The notes under the pieces were generated by a model. The model did no database searches and had not been told where the DNA came from. It was given only the letters and a program-made list of their open reading frames with translations. A stretch of 21,114 nucleotides of DNA from an uncultured Pseudomonadota bacterium. Its GTDB lineage: Bacteria > Pseudomonadota > Gammaproteobacteria > Burkholderiales > SG8-41. The DNA lies in assembly GCA_946885605.1 (NCBI GenBank), contig CAMPGR010000056.1:1-21114 (forward strand). The letters run 5' to 3'. The position numbers and the translations under genes are program-made. Positions 19,148-21,114 of the stretch are shown here, piece by piece. Numbering within the stretch: position 1 is the stretch's first letter; each line of letters opens with the position of its first letter.

Positions 19148-20476
19148 ATGACCCATCGAGAAGGGAGCCTCGAAGCTCCCACCCGCCACGCGCTCGACTG
19201 GAAGTCCGCTGACTTCTACGACGAGGAAAAGCTCTTCAAGGAGATGGAGCGCGTCTTCGATATCTGCCACGGCTGCCGCCGTTGCGTGAACCTCTGTACG
19301 GCGTTTCCTTCGCTCTTCGACCTGATCGATGAAGGGCCGACGGGCGAGCTCGATGGCGTGGAGAAGAAACGCTACTGGGAGGTGGTGGATCGCTGCTATC
19401 TCTGCGACATGTGCTACATGACGAAGTGCCCGTACGTGCCGCCGCATCCGTGGAACCTCGATTTCCCGCACACGATGTTGCGCGCGAAGGCGGTCAAGTT
19501 CAGGAAGGGCGAGGTCAGGATGAGGGACCGGCTGCTCTCGAGCACGGACGCGGTCGGCAAGCTCGCGAGCATTCCGGTAGTCGTCCAGATGGTCAATACA
19601 GCCAACCGCGCTTCGGTGACGCGCGGCCTCATGCAACGCGCGCTCGGCGTGCACAAGGATCGCGAACTTCCGGAATACGCGAGCCGCCGGTTTCGCGGCC
19701 ACGCGCAACCCGATGCATCTTTTCCGGTCAAAGACGGGAGCAATACGCCGGGCAAAGTCGCCATCTTCGCCACGTGCTACGTCAACTACAACGAGCCGGG
19801 CATCGGTCACGATCTCCTGAAGATCCTCGCGCACAACGAGATCCCGGCCGTGCTCGTGGAGAAGGAGGCGTGCTGCGGCATGCCCAAGCTCGAACTCGGG
19901 GATCTCGATGCGGTCGCCCGCCTCAAGGGGTCGAACATCCCGGTCCTCGCCGAAGTTGCGCGCGCGGGCTACGCGATCTTGACGCCCGTTCCTTCGTGCA
20001 CGCTCATGTTCAAGCAGGAGTTGCCGCTGATGTTCCCCGGCGACGCGGACGTGAAGCTCGTGGCGGAAGCGATGTACGATCCATTCGAGTACCTGGTCTT
20101 GCGCCACAAGGACGGGCTCCTGCGCACCGACTTCACGCGGCCGCTCGGAAAGGTCTCCTATCACGTGCCGTGCCACCTGCGGGTGCAGAATCTCGGCCAG
20201 AAGACGCGCGAGCTCCTGGAGAAGATACCCGGCACGTCGGTGACCACGGTGGAACGCTGCTCGGGCCACGACGGCACCTGGGGGGTCAAAGTCGAGTACT
20301 TCGACCAGTCGATGAAGATCGGCCGGCCCGTCTTTCGGCAGATGGCCGAGGCTCAGCCGGATTACGTCAGCTCGGACTGCGCGATCGCCGCGCGTCATAT
20401 CCGGCAGGGAATGGGCGACACGAGCGGCGAGAAGCAGCACCCGCTAACGCTCGTGCGCATTGCCTACGGGCTGTGA
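19148..20476 (+). CDS. Fe-S/CCG-domain oxidoreductase, HdrB/HdrD- and GlpC-like
   Basis: 442 residues. The N-terminal part has two four-cysteine motifs for 4Fe-4S clusters: CHGCRRCVNLC (C40, C43, C46, C50) and CYLCDMCYMTKCP (C83, C86, C89, C94, the last spacing being four residues instead of the usual three). Two cysteine-rich (CCG) domains follow. The first has C210, ACCGMPK at 241-247 and C284 in VPSC. The second has C342 in VPCHLR, but CSG (371-373) where CCG is expected, and C411. Such proteins pass electrons to or from thiols, quinones or small redox partners (heterodisulfide reductase, GlpC, glycolate oxidase subunits). No membrane segment or flavin domain is seen, so it is probably a soluble subunit. 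It sits between rubrerythrin and DUF3501; a role as electron donor to rubrerythrin is inference. Confidence 0.87.
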   Translation: MTHREGSLEAPTRHALDWKSADFYDEEKLFKEMERVFDICHGCRRCVNLCTAFPSLFDLIDEGPTGELDGVEKKRYWEVVDRCYLCDMCYMTKCPYVPPHPWNLDFPHTMLRAKAVKFRKGEVRMRDRLLSSTDAVGKLASIPVVVQMVNTANRASVTRGLMQRALGVHKDRELPEYASRRFRGHAQPDASFPVKDGSNTPGKVAIFATCYVNYNEPGIGHDLLKILAHNEIPAVLVEKEACCGMPKLELGDLDAVARLKGSNIPVLAEVARAGYAILTPVPSCTLMFKQELPLMFPGDADVKLVAEAMYDPFEYLVLRHKDGLLRTDFTRPLGKVSYHVPCHLRVQNLGQKTRELLEKIPGTSVTTVERCSGHDGTWGVKVEYFDQSMKIGRPVFRQMAEAQPDYVSSDCAIAARHIRQGMGDTSGEKQHPLTLVRIAYGL

Positions 20477-20507
20477 AGGTTCACCCTCACCACTGAGAAG
20501 CATGGCC

Positions 20508-21092
20508 ATGCCACGTATCAGCCGCGACAGCCTGATGACGCTCGAAGCCTACGCCAAGGCGCGCGACGAATTCCGCGCGCAGGTGATGGCCCACAAGAAG
20601 AACCGGACGCTCGCGCTCGGAGACAACGTGACGCTGATCTTCGAAGACGAGCTGACCATCCGCTACCAGGTACAGGAGATGCTGAGGGCGGAGCGCATCT
20701 TCGAGGAAGAAGGCATACAGGACGAACTCGACGCCTACAATCCGCTGATTCCCGATGGCAGCAACTGGAAAGCGACCATGATGTTGGAATATCCCGACAC
20801 CGAGGAGCGCCGGCAGATGCTGGCGCGGCTCGTCGGCATCGAGGACAAGGTATGGGTGAAGGTCGAAGGCCATCCTCGGGTCTACGCCATCGCCGATGAA
20901 GACCTCGAGCGCGAGACCGAGATCAAGACGTCCTCGGTTCACTTTCTGCGCTTCGAGCTCGACGCCTCGATGGTGCAGGGCCTCAGGCGCGGCGCCCAGC
21001 TATCCGCGGGAATCGATCATCCGCAATATAATGTGACCGTTGAAGAGGTCAGCACACCGGTTCGCGAGGCGCTGATCGCGGATCTCGCATGA
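20508..21092 (+). CDS. DUF3501 protein
   Basis: 194 residues from the ATG at 20508 (MPRISRDSLMTLEAYAK), with GAGAAG seven bases upstream; an ATG at 20502 would add two residues but sits too close to that site. It starts 31 bases after the Fe-S gene, so the two are an operon. It belongs to DUF3501, recognised by HKKNRTLALGDNVTLIFEDE, LTIRYQVQEMLRAERIFEEE, then GIQDELDAYNPLIPDGSNWK and ATMMLEYPD. It is a soluble, acidic protein with no cysteine cluster, signal peptide or membrane helix. The function of the family is unknown; its constant place beside rubrerythrin and CCG-type Fe-S genes suggests a shared redox task. A small inverted repeat TGGGT/ACCCA lies just after the stop, at the window edge. 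Confidence 0.88.
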   Translation: MPRISRDSLMTLEAYAKARDEFRAQVMAHKKNRTLALGDNVTLIFEDELTIRYQVQEMLRAERIFEEEGIQDELDAYNPLIPDGSNWKATMMLEYPDTEERRQMLARLVGIEDKVWVKVEGHPRVYAIADEDLERETEIKTSSVHFLRFELDASMVQGLRRGAQLSAGIDHPQYNVTVEEVSTPVREALIADLA

Positions 21093-21114
21093 TGCTATTG
21101 GGTTGACCCATCCC

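Overview
The window is 21.1 kb of GC-rich chromosomal DNA that reads as a core-genome segment of a betaproteobacterium. The evidence is the protein sequences, the gene order ilvB-ilvN-ilvC-psd-pssA-leuA, and the set of small domain families typical of that class (DUF3619, DUF3106, DUF2069). The order within the class cannot be settled from this sequence. There are no rRNAs, tRNAs, CRISPR arrays, transposases or phage genes. Genes are tightly packed, many joined by 4-base start/stop overlaps, and no gene-free gap exceeds 300 bases.

Layout. (1) 1-2665: the 5' end of leucyl aminopeptidase (minus) diverges from lptF-lptG, the inner-membrane permease pair of the LPS exporter. (2) 2622-4538 (minus): a coupled operon of an ECF-type sigma factor, a single-TM DUF3619 protein, a secreted DUF3106 protein and an RDD membrane protein. 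The first three look like a sigma / membrane anti-sigma / periplasmic sensor set. (3) 4772-11424 (plus): branched-chain amino acid genes ilvB, ilvN, ilvC, then the phosphatidylethanolamine branch psd and pssA, then leuA. leuA has its own promoter and an upstream 28-codon ORF with nine leucine codons in three LLL runs, a probable attenuation leader peptide that seems to start almost at the transcription start. Degenerate 7-bp tandem repeats flank ilvC, and the psd start codon lies inside one of them. (4) 11515-14022: DUF2905, DUF2069, wrbA and a YihY-family membrane protein. (5) 14027-16365 (minus): a secreted lytic transglycosylase overlapping proS. (6) 16425-18485 (plus): a spermidine-synthase-like protein, a strong terminator, rppH and a CBS-domain protein. 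(7) 18497-21092 (plus): a strong sigma-70 promoter with a palindromic operator candidate, a short rubrerythrin lacking the rubredoxin domain, a terminator, an HdrB/GlpC-like Fe-S/CCG protein and DUF3501. This last trio looks like an oxidative-stress or redox module.

How the genes work together: IlvBN and IlvC make the dihydroxy acids common to valine, leucine and isoleucine synthesis, and LeuA commits 2-ketoisovalerate to leucine. PssA makes phosphatidylserine, which Psd decarboxylates to phosphatidylethanolamine. LptFG, the transglycosylase and the sigma/DUF3619/DUF3106 set all concern the envelope. The most rewarding places for follow-up are the leuA leader, the sigma-factor module with its unclear start codon, the heptamer repeats around ilvC/psd, and the rubrerythrin/Fe-S/DUF3501 module.
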